NCBI RefSeq assembly: GCF_024213195.1
Contig: NZ_JANAVF010000014.1
Coordinates: 124,001 to 188,000 of the forward strand
Direction: 5' to 3'
DNA: 64,000 bases
DNA from: Streptomyces sp. TBY4
Lineage (GTDB): Bacteria > Actinomycetota > Actinomycetes > Streptomycetales > Streptomycetaceae
Shown: positions 1 through 8,704 of the stretch, piece after piece
Layout: each line of letters begins with the position of its first letter
How positions within the stretch are numbered: position 1 is the first letter of the stretch
Program-made: the position numbers and the translations under genes
The notes under the pieces: model-generated
Told to the model about the DNA's origin: nothing
Seen by the model: only the letters and a program-made list of their open reading frames with translations
The model's database searches: none

Positions 1-544
1 AGAGGTGCGCGATGGTCTGGTCGCGGAACAGCCCGAAGACCGCGCCCGCGGCGGTGAGCCCGGCGGTCACGGCGGCGGCCTTGGCGAGCGCGCCACCACC
101 CGACGAGCGGATCCCGTCGGCGGGGGCCGCCGGTTCGGCGCCTCCGCGCCCGCGCACGGCCGATGCGGGGCCGCCGTCCCGTACGGCCTCCCGCACGGCG
201 GCGCCACCCGGGCTCCGGCCCGTCCCGGTCCGTACGGACCCGGCGGCGGCGGCGCCCAGTACGGCCCCGCGCACGGGCTCGGCGGCGTCCGGCTCCCCGC
301 CCGGCGGCACGGTGCCCACGGACCCGGGCCCGGCGGGCCCCGGCCCCTGCGCGGCGGCGAGCCCGGCGCGGCGCGGCCCGCGCCGCGGCCCGCGGCGGAC
401 GGCCGTGGCTTCGGCAGGGCCCGCCGGCGCACCGGCGGAGCCGGGGGCCGGGGGCGGGACGGGCGGGTGCGGCGGACGGCCCGCAGCCGCGGCGACCTCG
501 GTCGCCGCGGCTGCGGGCCGCCGCCAGGGCGTCGTATCGGTCAC
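1..544 (-). CDS. MurJ/MviN-like lipid flippase, N-terminal part (runs off window)
   Basis: Only the first 181 codons are in the window. The GTG start at 544 overlaps the stop of the upstream polymerase gene (GTGA, 4 bp), which shows translational coupling. About 150 residues of Ala/Pro/Gly/Arg-rich, probably disordered sequence come first. Then a helix begins that leads into FGLFRDQTIAHL, matching the first-helix GLxRDxxiAxxFG signature of MviN/MurJ lipid II flippases. In an exopolysaccharide operon such a protein would flip undecaprenyl-linked repeat units, as Wzx does. The long N-terminal tail is unusual. Family assignment rests on that one motif and on context. Confidence 0.7.
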   Translation of the reverse strand, partial: MTDTTPWRRPAAAATEVAAAAGRPPHPPVPPPAPGSAGAPAGPAEATAVRRGPRRGPRRAGLAAAQGPGPAGPGSVGTVPPGGEPDAAEPVRGAVLGAAAAGSVRTGTGRSPGGAAVREAVRDGGPASAVRGRGGAEPAAPADGIRSSGGGALAKAAAVTAGLTAAGAVFGLFRDQTIAHL

Positions 545-1944
545 CGGCCGGCCGCACCCTCAGGGACCGCGGCCCGGGCAGGCGCACCCGGACCGCGCCC
601 GGAGGCGGGTTCGCCCGCGGCGCCCCCGGAGGGGAGCGCCCACCAGGCCGCCAGGCCGATGATCACTCCGGTCAGGACGGTCGACGGGCCCCCGATGTCC
701 GCGTAGAGGAAGTCGGTGAGCTGCCAGACGAGCAGGCCGATCGCGACCAGTCCGCAGTCCCGGACCTTGGAGGGCCCTGCCAGGCACCGCCGCAGGCCCG
801 CCACCAGGAGGGCCAGCCAGCCGCCCGCGAGGACGATCAGCCCGATCAGCCCCTGCTCGCTCAGCACCAGCAGGTACATGTTGTGCGGGGACAGCAGCGG
901 CTGGCGGATGTACCCCTGGCCCGCGCCGGCGGTGTCGCTGCCGGAGGACAGGGCCAGACCGGAGTGCGAGTCCCGGTTGGCCGGGAACCCCTTCAGCCCC
1001 ACCCCCACCGCGGGCCGCTCGCTCCACATCGACCCGGCCGCGGCCCACATCGTGTAGCGGTCGGTCACCGACTGGTCGGGGGCGTCGGAGACCTGCGTGA
1101 TCGAGGTGAGCCGTTCCGCGACCATCGCGGAGCCGACGCCGAAGCCGCCCACGAGCACCACCCCGGCGGCGGCCAGCGCGAGGAGCACCTTCAGGGCCCG
1201 CCGGATCCCGGCCAGGGCCATCACCAGCCCGGCCGCCGCGAAGGTCGCGATCCAGGCGCCCCGGCTGAAGGAAAGCACCAGCGGGAGCACCAGGACCAGG
1301 GCCGCCGCACCCGAGGCCCGCCGGACCCGCGCGGGCAGCCCCGGCGCGAGCGCCCCGGCCGTCGCGACGACCAGGCCGTAGGCCACCACCGTGGCCATGC
1401 CCATGACGTCACCGGGTCCGAAGGTGCCCACGGCCCGGATGTCCTCGCCCTGGTACGAGGCCCCGGTGCGGGTGGCGAACTGCACCACGCCCACCGCTCC
1501 CTGGACCAGCGCCAGCACCACGAAGCACCCCGCGGCCAGCCGGAACTCCGAGGCGCTGCGCACCAGCAGCACGATCGCCGCCGGGACCAGCACGAACACC
1601 TGGAGGTAGCGCACGAAGCCGGGCAGGGCCGCGTACGGGTCCCCCGCGGTCACCGTCGCTACGGCGAGCCCGACGGCCGGCAGGCCGAGGACGAGCACCC
1701 CCAGCGGGCTCAGCGTCCGGACCCGGCCCCGCAGGGCCTGGATCCCGCAGACGAACACGAGCAGCAGCGAGGCGGCGTCGGCCGGACCGACCTTCCCCGA
1801 GGTGGTGGCGTCACCCGCCGGTACGGGGATCAGCAGGGCCAGTACGGTCGCGGCGAGCGGCAGCAGCGGCCAGTGCCGGCGCAGCAGATCGGCTGGGTCC
1901 GGGCAGGACCATGACCTCGGTGACGTCGGTGCGGCAAGGCTCAT
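541..1944 (-). CDS. O-antigen ligase / Wzy-type polysaccharide polymerase
   Basis: A 467-residue membrane protein with about 10-12 hydrophobic helices. It has the O-antigen ligase/polymerase (Wzy_C) features: FSRGAWIA near the middle and the periplasmic-loop motif SPHNMYLLVLSEQGLIG in the C-terminal third. Members of this family polymerise or transfer lipid-linked glycan units at the outer face of the membrane. The ATG lies 3 bp after the stop of the glycosylphosphotransferase gene, and the 3' end overlaps the flippase start. The gene therefore belongs to the exopolysaccharide operon. Polymerase versus ligase cannot be told from sequence; polymerase is likelier in a Gram-positive. Confidence 0.82.
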   Translation of the reverse strand: MSLAAPTSPRSWSCPDPADLLRRHWPLLPLAATVLALLIPVPAGDATTSGKVGPADAASLLLVFVCGIQALRGRVRTLSPLGVLVLGLPAVGLAVATVTAGDPYAALPGFVRYLQVFVLVPAAIVLLVRSASEFRLAAGCFVVLALVQGAVGVVQFATRTGASYQGEDIRAVGTFGPGDVMGMATVVAYGLVVATAGALAPGLPARVRRASGAAALVLVLPLVLSFSRGAWIATFAAAGLVMALAGIRRALKVLLALAAAGVVLVGGFGVGSAMVAERLTSITQVSDAPDQSVTDRYTMWAAAGSMWSERPAVGVGLKGFPANRDSHSGLALSSGSDTAGAGQGYIRQPLLSPHNMYLLVLSEQGLIGLIVLAGGWLALLVAGLRRCLAGPSKVRDCGLVAIGLLVWQLTDFLYADIGGPSTVLTGVIIGLAAWWALPSGGAAGEPASGRGPGAPARAAVPEGAAGR

Positions 1945-1947
1945 GCT

Positions 1948-3540
1948 TTAGCTGCCCCCCAGCCGGAAGCGGAAGAAGGAGGCCGCGGTGCGGGCCAGGA
2001 TCCACAGGTCCTGCCACAGCGACCAGGTGTCGATGTAGTGGTTGTCGAAGCGGGCCCGGTCCTCGATGGAGGTGTCCCCGCGCAGCCCGTTGATCTGGGC
2101 GAGGCCGGTGATGCCGACCGGCATCCGGTGCCGGGCCTCGTAGCCGGGGTGCACACTGCTGAACTTGGCTACGAAGAAGGGCCGTTCGGGGCGCGGACCG
2201 ACCAGGCTCATGTCACCCCGGACCACGTTCCACAGCTGCGGCAGCTCGTCCAGCGACGACTTGCGCAGGAAGGAGCCGATCGGGCTCATCCGGCAGTCGC
2301 CGGCCACCGTCCAGCGGGTGGCGGACTCGTGCGCGTCGGCGCGCAGGGTGCGGAACTTCAGCAGGGTGAAGGGGCGTCCGTACAGGCCGACCCGCTCCTG
2401 CCGGAAGATCACCCCGGGCCCGTCGGAGATCCGTACGGCCAGCGCGCAGGCCCCCATCACGGGGGCGGCGGCGAGCAGCGCGATCGCGGCGAGCGAGGAG
2501 TCGATGAGCCGCTTCGCGTACCGCTCGACGGGCCGGGCCGGACGCGGCAGCAGCGGCTGGACGGCGTACCCCCAGAGCTGGTCGGCGGGCTCGGCGACGC
2601 GCATCCCGGTCATCTTGGCGGTGCCCGCCGGGTCGGCGAGCCAGAGCCGGCACCCGTGGTCGTGGAAGAGCCGGACCAGGGAGGCGGTGCGCTCGTCCGC
2701 CTCGGGCGGGCGGGTGAAGACGGCGTGCCGGACGGAGTTCTGGATGACGGCCCGCCGGATGTCCTCGTGCGTGGCGAGTACGGGTACTCCCGCGGCCCCC
2801 TCGCCGGCGGGCCCGGTGTCCGCGAGCCCCACGGGGCGCAGTCCGTACTCGGGGCGCCCGTGCAGGGCGGCGGCGACCGCGCTCGCCCCGGCGCCGGGGC
2901 CGACGACCAGCGCGGAGGCGGGGCGGCGGGTCCGGTTGCGGCGGCGGAGCTGGTTGACGAGTCCGCGCCCCGCGCAGGCCAGTACGACCTGGGCGCAGAC
3001 CGCGCCGAGCAGCGCGCTCCAGCCGAGGACATCGCCCGGGGCGGTGGCGGCCAGCACGGCGGCGGCCCCGCACCACAGCGCGGCGGCCCGCCCGGCGAGC
3101 GCGGGCAGTTCGCGGAGCGCGGAGGGGGCGAGCCGCGGCCGGTACAGCCCGGCCTGCGCGTGCAGCGCGACCAGGGCCAGCCCGAGGGGAGCGGCCGCCA
3201 CGAGGGGCAGCTCGGCACCGGGCAGCGCCGCCACGGCCGCCGCGGCGGCGACCGCGTCGGCGGCCAGCAGCGGTGCGACCCCGTCCCGGCGGCGCACCCG
3301 GCTCGGCCGGACGGCGGCCCGGGCGCGGTCGGCCCTGGGGCCGCGCGGGGGGTGGATGGCGGTCACGGAACGGCGCACGGCGGCGCCGGAGGCCGTACCG
3401 GCGCCGCCGGTGGTGATGCTCGTGCTGCTCGTGCTGGTCGCGCCGGCCCCGCTGGTGATGCCGGTCATTCCGGTGATGCCTCCGCCGGGCCCCGTACCGC
3501 CCTGCCCGGTGTGCCGGGCGGGTGCGCTGTCCATCGTCAT
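1948..3540 (-). CDS. Exopolysaccharide polyprenyl glycosylphosphotransferase (WbaP/CpsE type)
   Basis: A 530-residue priming transferase that would load the first sugar phosphate onto undecaprenyl phosphate. After a Gly/Thr/Ser-rich N-terminus come about four membrane helices and a CoA-binding-like central domain. The C-terminal bacterial sugar transferase domain is clear: KRLIDSSLA, LLKFRTLRADAHES, LDELPQLWNVVRGDMSLVGP and GITGLAQINGLRGD. The ATG at 3540 is chosen because it overlaps the glycosyltransferase stop (ATGA). An in-frame extension to 3900 would run deep into that gene and is rejected. Confidence 0.9.
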   Translation of the reverse strand: MTMDSAPARHTGQGGTGPGGGITGMTGITSGAGATSTSSTSITTGGAGTASGAAVRRSVTAIHPPRGPRADRARAAVRPSRVRRRDGVAPLLAADAVAAAAAVAALPGAELPLVAAAPLGLALVALHAQAGLYRPRLAPSALRELPALAGRAAALWCGAAAVLAATAPGDVLGWSALLGAVCAQVVLACAGRGLVNQLRRRNRTRRPASALVVGPGAGASAVAAALHGRPEYGLRPVGLADTGPAGEGAAGVPVLATHEDIRRAVIQNSVRHAVFTRPPEADERTASLVRLFHDHGCRLWLADPAGTAKMTGMRVAEPADQLWGYAVQPLLPRPARPVERYAKRLIDSSLAAIALLAAAPVMGACALAVRISDGPGVIFRQERVGLYGRPFTLLKFRTLRADAHESATRWTVAGDCRMSPIGSFLRKSSLDELPQLWNVVRGDMSLVGPRPERPFFVAKFSSVHPGYEARHRMPVGITGLAQINGLRGDTSIEDRARFDNHYIDTWSLWQDLWILARTAASFFRFRLGGS

Positions 3541-4751
3541 CGGGTGATGCGCTCCTGGTTCAAGGGCCGGGGCCTGCCCAGCAGTTCGTGATACAGACCG
3601 GTGACCGCGTCCGTGGTGCGCCGCACGTCGAATTCCATCCGCGCGTGCCGCTCGGCCTGCTCCCCGAGTACGGCGAGCAGCCGCGGCTCGGCGAGCAGCC
3701 CGCCCAGGGCCTTGGCCAGCGCCGTCGGGTCCTCCGGTTCCACCAGGCACAGCCGGCCCTGGCCGGGCGGGAGGCTCTCCCTGGCACCGCTGACGTCGGA
3801 GACCAGGACCGGTCGGCCACAGGCCATGGCTTCGAGCGGGGCGAGCGCCATGCCTTCCCACCGCGACGGCAGTACAACGAGATCGGCGGCCCGAAGCCAC
3901 GGCCGGATGTCGAAGGCGGCCCCCGCGAAGTGGACCGAGGGAGGCGCCCCGCGGCGCAGCCGTTCCATGTCGGGGCCGTCCCCGACGAGCACGAGCCGGG
4001 CCCCGGGAACGGCTCCGAGCAGCTCCGGCCAGGCGCGGAGCAGGACGTCCTGGCCCTTCTGCTGGCAGAGTCGGCCGACGCAGACGGCGAGCGGCCCGTC
4101 GCCCTGGAAGGCGGCGGGCAGCGGGAGTTCGGCGCGGGCCCGGGCCTTGTCCTGGACCGGGTCCGGGCCGCCGGGGCGGAAGTGGCCGAGGTCGACGCCG
4201 TTGCGGATCACCGACCAGTGGGCGGCGATCCCCTCGGACTCGCCGGTGCGGCGTTCGGCCTCGCTGACGCAGAGCACCCGGTCGGCCCAGCGGGCCCCGA
4301 ACCGCTCCCAGCGCAGCGCGAGCGCGGCGGTGGCCCCGCCCACGGCGTCGAAGGACCAGGCGTGCGGCTGGAACACGGTCGGGACGGCCCCGCGCACGGC
4401 GAGCCGCCCGGCCAGCCCGGCCTTGGCGCTGTGGGCGTGCAGGACGTCGGGCCGGACCTGTCGGATCAGGCGGCGCGCGCCGAGCACCTCGGCGGCCAGC
4501 CCCGGTCCGGGGGCCCGCCCGGCGCGCCAGGTGAGCACCTCGGCCCCGGCCTCGCGGGCGGCGTCGGCGAGCTGTCCGCCGCGCGGGCAGCCGACGTAGG
4601 TCCGCAGGCCGGCGGCGGACTGGGCGCGCACGAGGTCGACGACGACGCGGGCGACCCCGCCCTCGACCGGCTGCACGAGGTGGAGGACGACCGGAGGCCG
4701 CGAGGGGGAAGGGGAAGGGGAGGGCGAGGGGGAGGAAGGCTGTGTCGGCAC
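3537..4751 (-). CDS. GT4-family glycosyltransferase
   Basis: A 404-residue two-domain (GT-B) enzyme. It has the N-terminal glycine loop VQPVEGGVARVVVDL, an acceptor-side LHAHSAKAGLAGR and the C-terminal donor-site motif EGMALAPLEAMACGRPVL (the ExxxxxxxE signature). It would add sugars to the lipid-linked exopolysaccharide precursor in the cytoplasm. I place the start at GTG 4751, 19 bp after the upstream stop, with AGGAG 10 bases before it. An ATG at 4805 would overlap the upstream gene and only adds a low-complexity Ser/Pro tail. The sugar specificity is not predictable. Confidence 0.85.
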   Translation of the reverse strand: MPTQPSSPSPSPSPSPSRPPVVLHLVQPVEGGVARVVVDLVRAQSAAGLRTYVGCPRGGQLADAAREAGAEVLTWRAGRAPGPGLAAEVLGARRLIRQVRPDVLHAHSAKAGLAGRLAVRGAVPTVFQPHAWSFDAVGGATAALALRWERFGARWADRVLCVSEAERRTGESEGIAAHWSVIRNGVDLGHFRPGGPDPVQDKARARAELPLPAAFQGDGPLAVCVGRLCQQKGQDVLLRAWPELLGAVPGARLVLVGDGPDMERLRRGAPPSVHFAGAAFDIRPWLRAADLVVLPSRWEGMALAPLEAMACGRPVLVSDVSGARESLPPGQGRLCLVEPEDPTALAKALGGLLAEPRLLAVLGEQAERHARMEFDVRRTTDAVTGLYHELLGRPRPLNQERITR

Positions 4752-4770
4752 GTGGAGTGGTCTCCTGCGT

Positions 4771-5904
4771 TCAGCGGCGCGCGTCTGTCTGAACGAAGAG
4801 CACACCGAGGAAATGACCCTGCTTTTCGCCCGTGAATCCGAAGGTCAGGCTGCGGGCGCCACCGGACAGGGCGGGACTCAGGTCGAACACGTCCGCGTCA
4901 TATCCGAGGTTATTCATATGTTCGGGCTGTCGCACGAACGAGTGATCTCCGAATTCCGTGATCGTGGAATTCATAACATCATTAAAAGGATTTTCTTCAT
5001 CACTGAGGCTGACCCGGCGCCCGCTGTCGGCGGTCACCGTGAGTGAGTCCCCGAGCGTTCCGCGGTCCCCGTCGTACGCGACCACCCCGACCCGCCCCCG
5101 CGCCCCAGGCGCCGCGTCCAGACCGGTGAGCTCCACCGTCCCGCCCGCCGCCTCGCCGGCCCCCGCAGCCAGCCCCTCGAAGCCGTCCCAGACCGAGACC
5201 CTGCGCACCGGCTCCTGCGGGTGCTCGTAGGCCACCACCAGGGTCCAGCCGCCCCAGGCACCCGCATCCGAGTGCCCCATGGCGATGTTCAGCTGGGCCA
5301 CCGTCCACATCCCGGCGCCGCCCTTGCGGACCAGCGGGGTCACATCGGCGGAGGCCTGGTAGGCATCCCCGGCCGCGTCGGTGCGGTGCCCGATCACCGT
5401 GTCGGCCAGCACCTCCTTGTACGCGCCGCCCGGCTCGGCGACGAGCACCCGGCCGTTGTCCTCCGGCGGCTTCTGCTCGCCCACCCGCAGGTTCCCGCCC
5501 CAGTACAGCCGGGCGTACGAGACCTTCGCGCCCGCCGGGACCTTGAGCTCGGCCCGGGTGGAGTTGTAGGTGTCCGGGTCCTTGTCGACCTCGTCGTAGA
5601 ACATCTCGTAGTCGCCGTTGGTCCCGGCCGCGCCCTTGTTGACCTCGGCGCACGGCTCGGCCTGCTCGGCCTCCACCGCGCGGCAGCCGATGGACGAGTT
5701 CGAGGCCCGGACCAGCCCCCCGTGCTGCACCGCCTGGTAACGCTGGGTGAAGGGCACCCGGGGCGCCTCCTTGACCAGCGGACTCCGCGCACCCGGCGGG
5801 GCGGCGGGGGCGCCGGCGACGGCACCGGCGGCGGGGACGTTCACCGAAAGTGCGAGGCAGGACAGCAGACCGAGCGTGCCGAGGATTCTGCGGGAGGAAC
5901 CCAT
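4771..5904 (-). CDS. Secreted DUF3344-like protein, first gene of the exopolysaccharide operon
   Basis: A 377-residue secreted protein. The ATG at 5904 (GGAG 8 bases upstream) gives a Sec signal, MGSSRRILGTLGLLSCLALS, followed by Ala-rich cleavage sequence. The mature part is beta-rich (VSYARLYWGGNL, GGWTLVVAYEHP, VVAYDGDRGTLGDSL) and resembles the DUF3344 family of actinobacterial extracellular proteins, whose function is unknown to me. It heads the operon and is divergent from a chaplin gene, which suggests a cell-surface role. Codons for about residues 300-330 are A/T-rich and atypical for the genome. Confidence 0.65.
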   Translation of the reverse strand: MGSSRRILGTLGLLSCLALSVNVPAAGAVAGAPAAPPGARSPLVKEAPRVPFTQRYQAVQHGGLVRASNSSIGCRAVEAEQAEPCAEVNKGAAGTNGDYEMFYDEVDKDPDTYNSTRAELKVPAGAKVSYARLYWGGNLRVGEQKPPEDNGRVLVAEPGGAYKEVLADTVIGHRTDAAGDAYQASADVTPLVRKGGAGMWTVAQLNIAMGHSDAGAWGGWTLVVAYEHPQEPVRRVSVWDGFEGLAAGAGEAAGGTVELTGLDAAPGARGRVGVVAYDGDRGTLGDSLTVTADSGRRVSLSDEENPFNDVMNSTITEFGDHSFVRQPEHMNNLGYDADVFDLSPALSGGARSLTFGFTGEKQGHFLGVLFVQTDARR

Positions 5905-6078
5905 GACCCTGTCTCCATTTTCGATCAAGGGGACAAAACAGGAGTGAACTTTGTCAGAAGTCAGGAGGGAAATCACGCCGGACTCGCGCATACGGCCTTT
6001 TGGGCGATAACACGCACCCTGGGGACGGGCGGGTCGTTATGGCTTGCACCATTGTTCGAACAGAAAGGAAAAACCGAG

Positions 6079-6333
6079 ATGAAGAAGAGGCTGGTGCGCG
6101 GCACCACCCTGGCGGTCGCGAGCACCGCGCTGCTGATGGGCGGCGCGGGCCTCGCCTCCGCGCACGGCGGCGACGGCGCGACGGCGAACGGCTTCACCGG
6201 TGAGTCCCCCGGCGTCCTGAGCGGGAACCTGCTCCAGGTCCCCGTCGACGTCCCGGTGAACGTCTGCGGCAACACGGCGAACCTGATCGCCCTGCTGAAC
6301 CCCTCGTTCGGCAACACCTGCGTCAACGCCTGA
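6079..6333 (+). CDS. Short chaplin
   Basis: An 84-residue secreted protein: a Sec signal (about 30 residues, ending ASAHG) then one chaplin domain, SPGVLSGNLLQVPVDVPVNV through NTCVN. The two Cys (VCGN, NTC) that form the disulfide of classical short chaplins are present. Chaplins assemble into amyloid fibrils that make aerial hyphae and spores hydrophobic. An AGAAAGG-like ribosome site precedes the ATG. It is divergent from the exopolysaccharide operon. Which numbered chaplin it corresponds to cannot be decided from the sequence. Confidence 0.93.
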   Translation: MKKRLVRGTTLAVASTALLMGGAGLASAHGGDGATANGFTGESPGVLSGNLLQVPVDVPVNVCGNTANLIALLNPSFGNTCVNA

Positions 6334-6365
6334 CGTCAACCGTGCCGCCCGAAACTTCGGCATCC

Positions 6366-6450
6366 GAGTGAAGAGACGCAACCCGAAACGCGGTTGGCCC
6401 GTTGATCGGGGTGCTTGAGTACCGGGCAATCCTGCAAAAAAGGGACCATC
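6366..6450 (+). promoter_or_regulatory. Rodlin leader/promoter, conserved with 10387-10471
   Basis: GAGTGAAG lies exactly 85 bases, and GTTGATC exactly 50 bases, before the rodlin ATG. Both words, with similar flanks such as CGGGCA about 30 bases before the ATG, occur at the same distances before the second rodlin gene. Conserved spacing of upstream elements suggests shared promoter or leader sequences rather than chance. Confidence 0.55.
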
Positions 6451-6861
6451 ATGATCAAGAAGTTTGCGGCCGGCGCAGCGGTTGCCGCCTCGTTCGTCGG
6501 ACTGGGCACCGCCATGGCCGCCCCCGCCATGGCGATCGGCAACGACCACGGCATCAACACCGTGAACGGCAACGGCGCCTCGCAGATCTACGGCAACCAG
6601 GCCACGTACGGCAACATGAGCCCGCAGATGGCGCTCATCCAGGGCTCGTTCAACAAGCCCTGCATCGCCCTGCCCGCCAAGGCCAACGTCCAGTCCGTCC
6701 TGGCCCTGGTCAACGTCGGCGTCCAGGACATCCCGGTCCTGTCCAGCCCGCAGAACCAGCAGTGCACCGAGAACTCCACCCAGGCCAAGGGCGACGAGGC
6801 CCTCTCGCACATCCTCAGCAACATCCCGGTCCTGTCCGGCAACGTCTCCAACGGCAGCTGA
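6451..6861 (+). CDS. Rodlin (first copy)
   Basis: A 136-residue secreted protein with a Sec signal ending APAMA, then the rodlin sequence: IGNDHGINTVNGNG, NKPCIALPAKANVQS, QNQQCTENSTQAKGDEALSH and SNIPVLSGN. Rodlins organise chaplin fibrils into the paired-rodlet layer on aerial hyphae and spores. It is about 75% identical by eye to the second rodlin at 10472. It sits between two chaplin genes, and the pair resembles the rdlA/rdlB arrangement of other streptomycetes except that other genes separate them here. Confidence 0.93.
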   Translation: MIKKFAAGAAVAASFVGLGTAMAAPAMAIGNDHGINTVNGNGASQIYGNQATYGNMSPQMALIQGSFNKPCIALPAKANVQSVLALVNVGVQDIPVLSSPQNQQCTENSTQAKGDEALSHILSNIPVLSGNVSNGS

Positions 6862-6895
6862 CGGACCGCGCAGGCTGACACAGCACCGCGCCAGT

Positions 6896-6928
6896 GGGGC
6901 CGTCGCACCTTCGGGTCGCGGCGGCCCC
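6896..6928 (+). terminator. Hairpin after the first rodlin gene
   Basis: 11-bp stem (left arm 6896-6906, right arm 6918-6928, one G-U pair), starting 35 bases after the rodlin stop. No strong T-tract follows, as is common in streptomycetes. Confidence 0.5.
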
Positions 6929-7102
6929 GCCGCATGTCGGGAACCGAATAGGGGCGCGGGAAAAATCCGGCCACAATTCAGGCCGCACAGGCATCTGAGT
7001 GAATTGGTCCGAGACACACGAAAATCCCCGGTTTCTTTTCCGGGATCCACTCGTTGTTAATTCTGCAGCGGATAGACCTCTGCGGGAAGGAAACGAAAAC
7101 AA

Positions 7103-7336
7103 ATGACGTACAAGAAGGCAGTGGTGCTGGCCGCCGGCGTTCTCATGGCAGCCGGTGCCGCCTCCCCCGCCATGGCCGACGCGGCAGCGGACGGCGCGGC
7201 CGTCGGCTCCCCCGGCGTCCTGTCCGGCAACGTGCTCCAGGTCCCGGTCCACGTCCCGGTGAACGTCTGCGGCAACACCGTCAACGTGATCGCGCTGCTG
7301 AACCCGTCGTTCGGCAACACCTGCGTCAACGCCTGA
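7103..7336 (+). CDS. Short chaplin
   Basis: A 77-residue secreted chaplin. The signal peptide MTYKKAVVLAAGVLMAAGAA ends near PAMADA. The domain runs from GSPGVLSGNVLQVPVHVPVN to FGNTCVNA with both Cys residues. Its last 45 residues are nearly identical to the chaplins at 6079 and 9250, so it probably arose by local duplication. GGAAGGAAACG precedes the ATG. Same predicted role: cell-wall-associated amyloid fibrils on aerial structures. Confidence 0.93.
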   Translation: MTYKKAVVLAAGVLMAAGAASPAMADAAADGAAVGSPGVLSGNVLQVPVHVPVNVCGNTVNVIALLNPSFGNTCVNA

Positions 7337-7457
7337 CGAAGCGCCTGTGCCCGCAAGGGCAGACCTCCTCGGGGTGGCCTCGGAGTGCACGGCGGTGCAC
7401 TCCGGGGCCACCTTCGATTCAGCACCGGCCGCAGGGCCGGTAGACAGGGAAGGACCC

Positions 7458-8642
7458 ATGCGACAGGTACTGAGCCGACAGGTACTGGGCAAGGGGGTGC
7501 TCACCGCGGCCGCTGCGTCGAGTCTGCTGTCGATCGCGACCGGCGCGGCCTACGCACAACCCGGAGCGATGGCCGAGGCCTCCCACTCACCGGGCGTGCT
7601 GGCCGGCAACAGCGTCTCGGTACCGATCACCTTCTCGCCGAACGTGTGCGGCAACACCGCGGACGCCGGAGCGGGCCTCAACCCCTCCATGGGCAACAAC
7701 TGCGCCACCACCACCGGCTCCGACGCCGGCCACGACTACGAGCGCTACCTCAGCCCCGAGCAGGCGCGGCAGGTCCGGCAGTACGTCGCCCAGGAGGCCC
7801 GGCGCGACGAGCACCGGGACCGGCACGACCAGGGCGGCTACGGAGACCGCGGACCGGAGCACCAGGGCGGCTACGGGGACCACGGGCCCGAGCACCAGGG
7901 TGGCTACGGGGACTCCCCCGAGGAGGAGTGCGACGACCACCCCGCCCCGGAGAAGCCCGAGCCCCGGCCGCAGCACCAGCCGCCCCCGCAGGCCGAGCAG
8001 CCCCCGGCACCGGCCCCGCAGCACGCGCCCCCCGCGCCGCAGCCGCAGCCCGCGCCCGCCCCTGAGGCCGAGCAGCCGGCACCGGCTCCCGCCCCCGCTC
8101 CTGCCCCCGCACCGGTGGAGCAGGCGCCCGCGCCGCAGCCCGAGCCCGTACCGGCTCCCGCACCGGCCCCCGAGCCCGTACCGGCACCGGTCGAGGAGGC
8201 CCCGCAGCCGCTTCCGGCGCCGGCCCCCGCGCCCGCGCCCGTAGTGGAGGAGGCTCCGCACACGCTCCCCGCTCCGGCGCCCGCGCCCCCCGCGGCGGAG
8301 CAGGCTCCGGCGCCCGCGCCCCCGCACGGCAGCCAGGTCGTGGAGCACCCGGCGCCCGTAGTGCCCCCGGCCGACCAGCCGCCGGCGGCCCCCGCCGGTG
8401 ACCTGCCCGCCCCGCTCCCCCCGGCACCACTGCCCGCCCCGGTACCCGCCCCGGCCCCGGCCCCGGCTCCCGCCCCCGCGCCCGCGCCGGAGGCCGGTCC
8501 CGTCGTGACGCCCCCCGTCGCCCCCGCGCGGCAGGAGCTGGCCGCGACCGGTGCCGGACAGCCCGCCGCCGCGGCGGCCCTGGCCTCCGCCCTGATCCTG
8601 GGCGGCGCCATTCTGTACCGCAGGTCCCGTAGCGCCGCCTGA
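7458..8642 (+). CDS. Long chaplin-like protein with one chaplin domain and an LAATG sortase signal
   Basis: A 394-residue protein. It has a signal peptide to about residue 34, one chaplin domain (residues about 43-88; SPGVLAGNSVSVPITFSPNV, with both Cys), a hydrophilic segment with three HQGGYGD-type repeats (about 125-155), then about 190 residues of Pro/Ala-rich repeats. It ends with LAATG, a hydrophobic helix and RRSRSAA, a class E (LAxTG) sortase sorting signal. Covalent wall anchoring is therefore expected. Described long chaplins carry two chaplin domains; here there is one plus a very long Pro-rich stalk. The ATG is preceded by GGGAAGGA. Confidence 0.88.
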   Translation: MRQVLSRQVLGKGVLTAAAASSLLSIATGAAYAQPGAMAEASHSPGVLAGNSVSVPITFSPNVCGNTADAGAGLNPSMGNNCATTTGSDAGHDYERYLSPEQARQVRQYVAQEARRDEHRDRHDQGGYGDRGPEHQGGYGDHGPEHQGGYGDSPEEECDDHPAPEKPEPRPQHQPPPQAEQPPAPAPQHAPPAPQPQPAPAPEAEQPAPAPAPAPAPAPVEQAPAPQPEPVPAPAPAPEPVPAPVEEAPQPLPAPAPAPAPVVEEAPHTLPAPAPAPPAAEQAPAPAPPHGSQVVEHPAPVVPPADQPPAAPAGDLPAPLPPAPLPAPVPAPAPAPAPAPAPAPEAGPVVTPPVAPARQELAATGAGQPAAAAALASALILGGAILYRRSRSAA

Positions 8643-8670
8643 CGGCAATACCGGTAATCGGAAGAAATAT

Positions 8671-8704
8671 CGGCCGGAGAATCCCTTGTCGGATTCTCCG
8701 GCCG
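8671..8704 (+). terminator. Terminator of the long chaplin gene
   Basis: Perfect 14-bp inverted repeat (8671-8684 and 8691-8704) with a 6-base loop, 28 bases after the stop codon, followed by TTGCCGTGTT. Confidence 0.75.

Noticed and set aside
7960..8520. Repetitive DNA that could be mistaken for a CRISPR or tandem repeat array
   Set aside because: It is the coding sequence of the Pro/Ala stalk of the long chaplin; there are no regular spacers.
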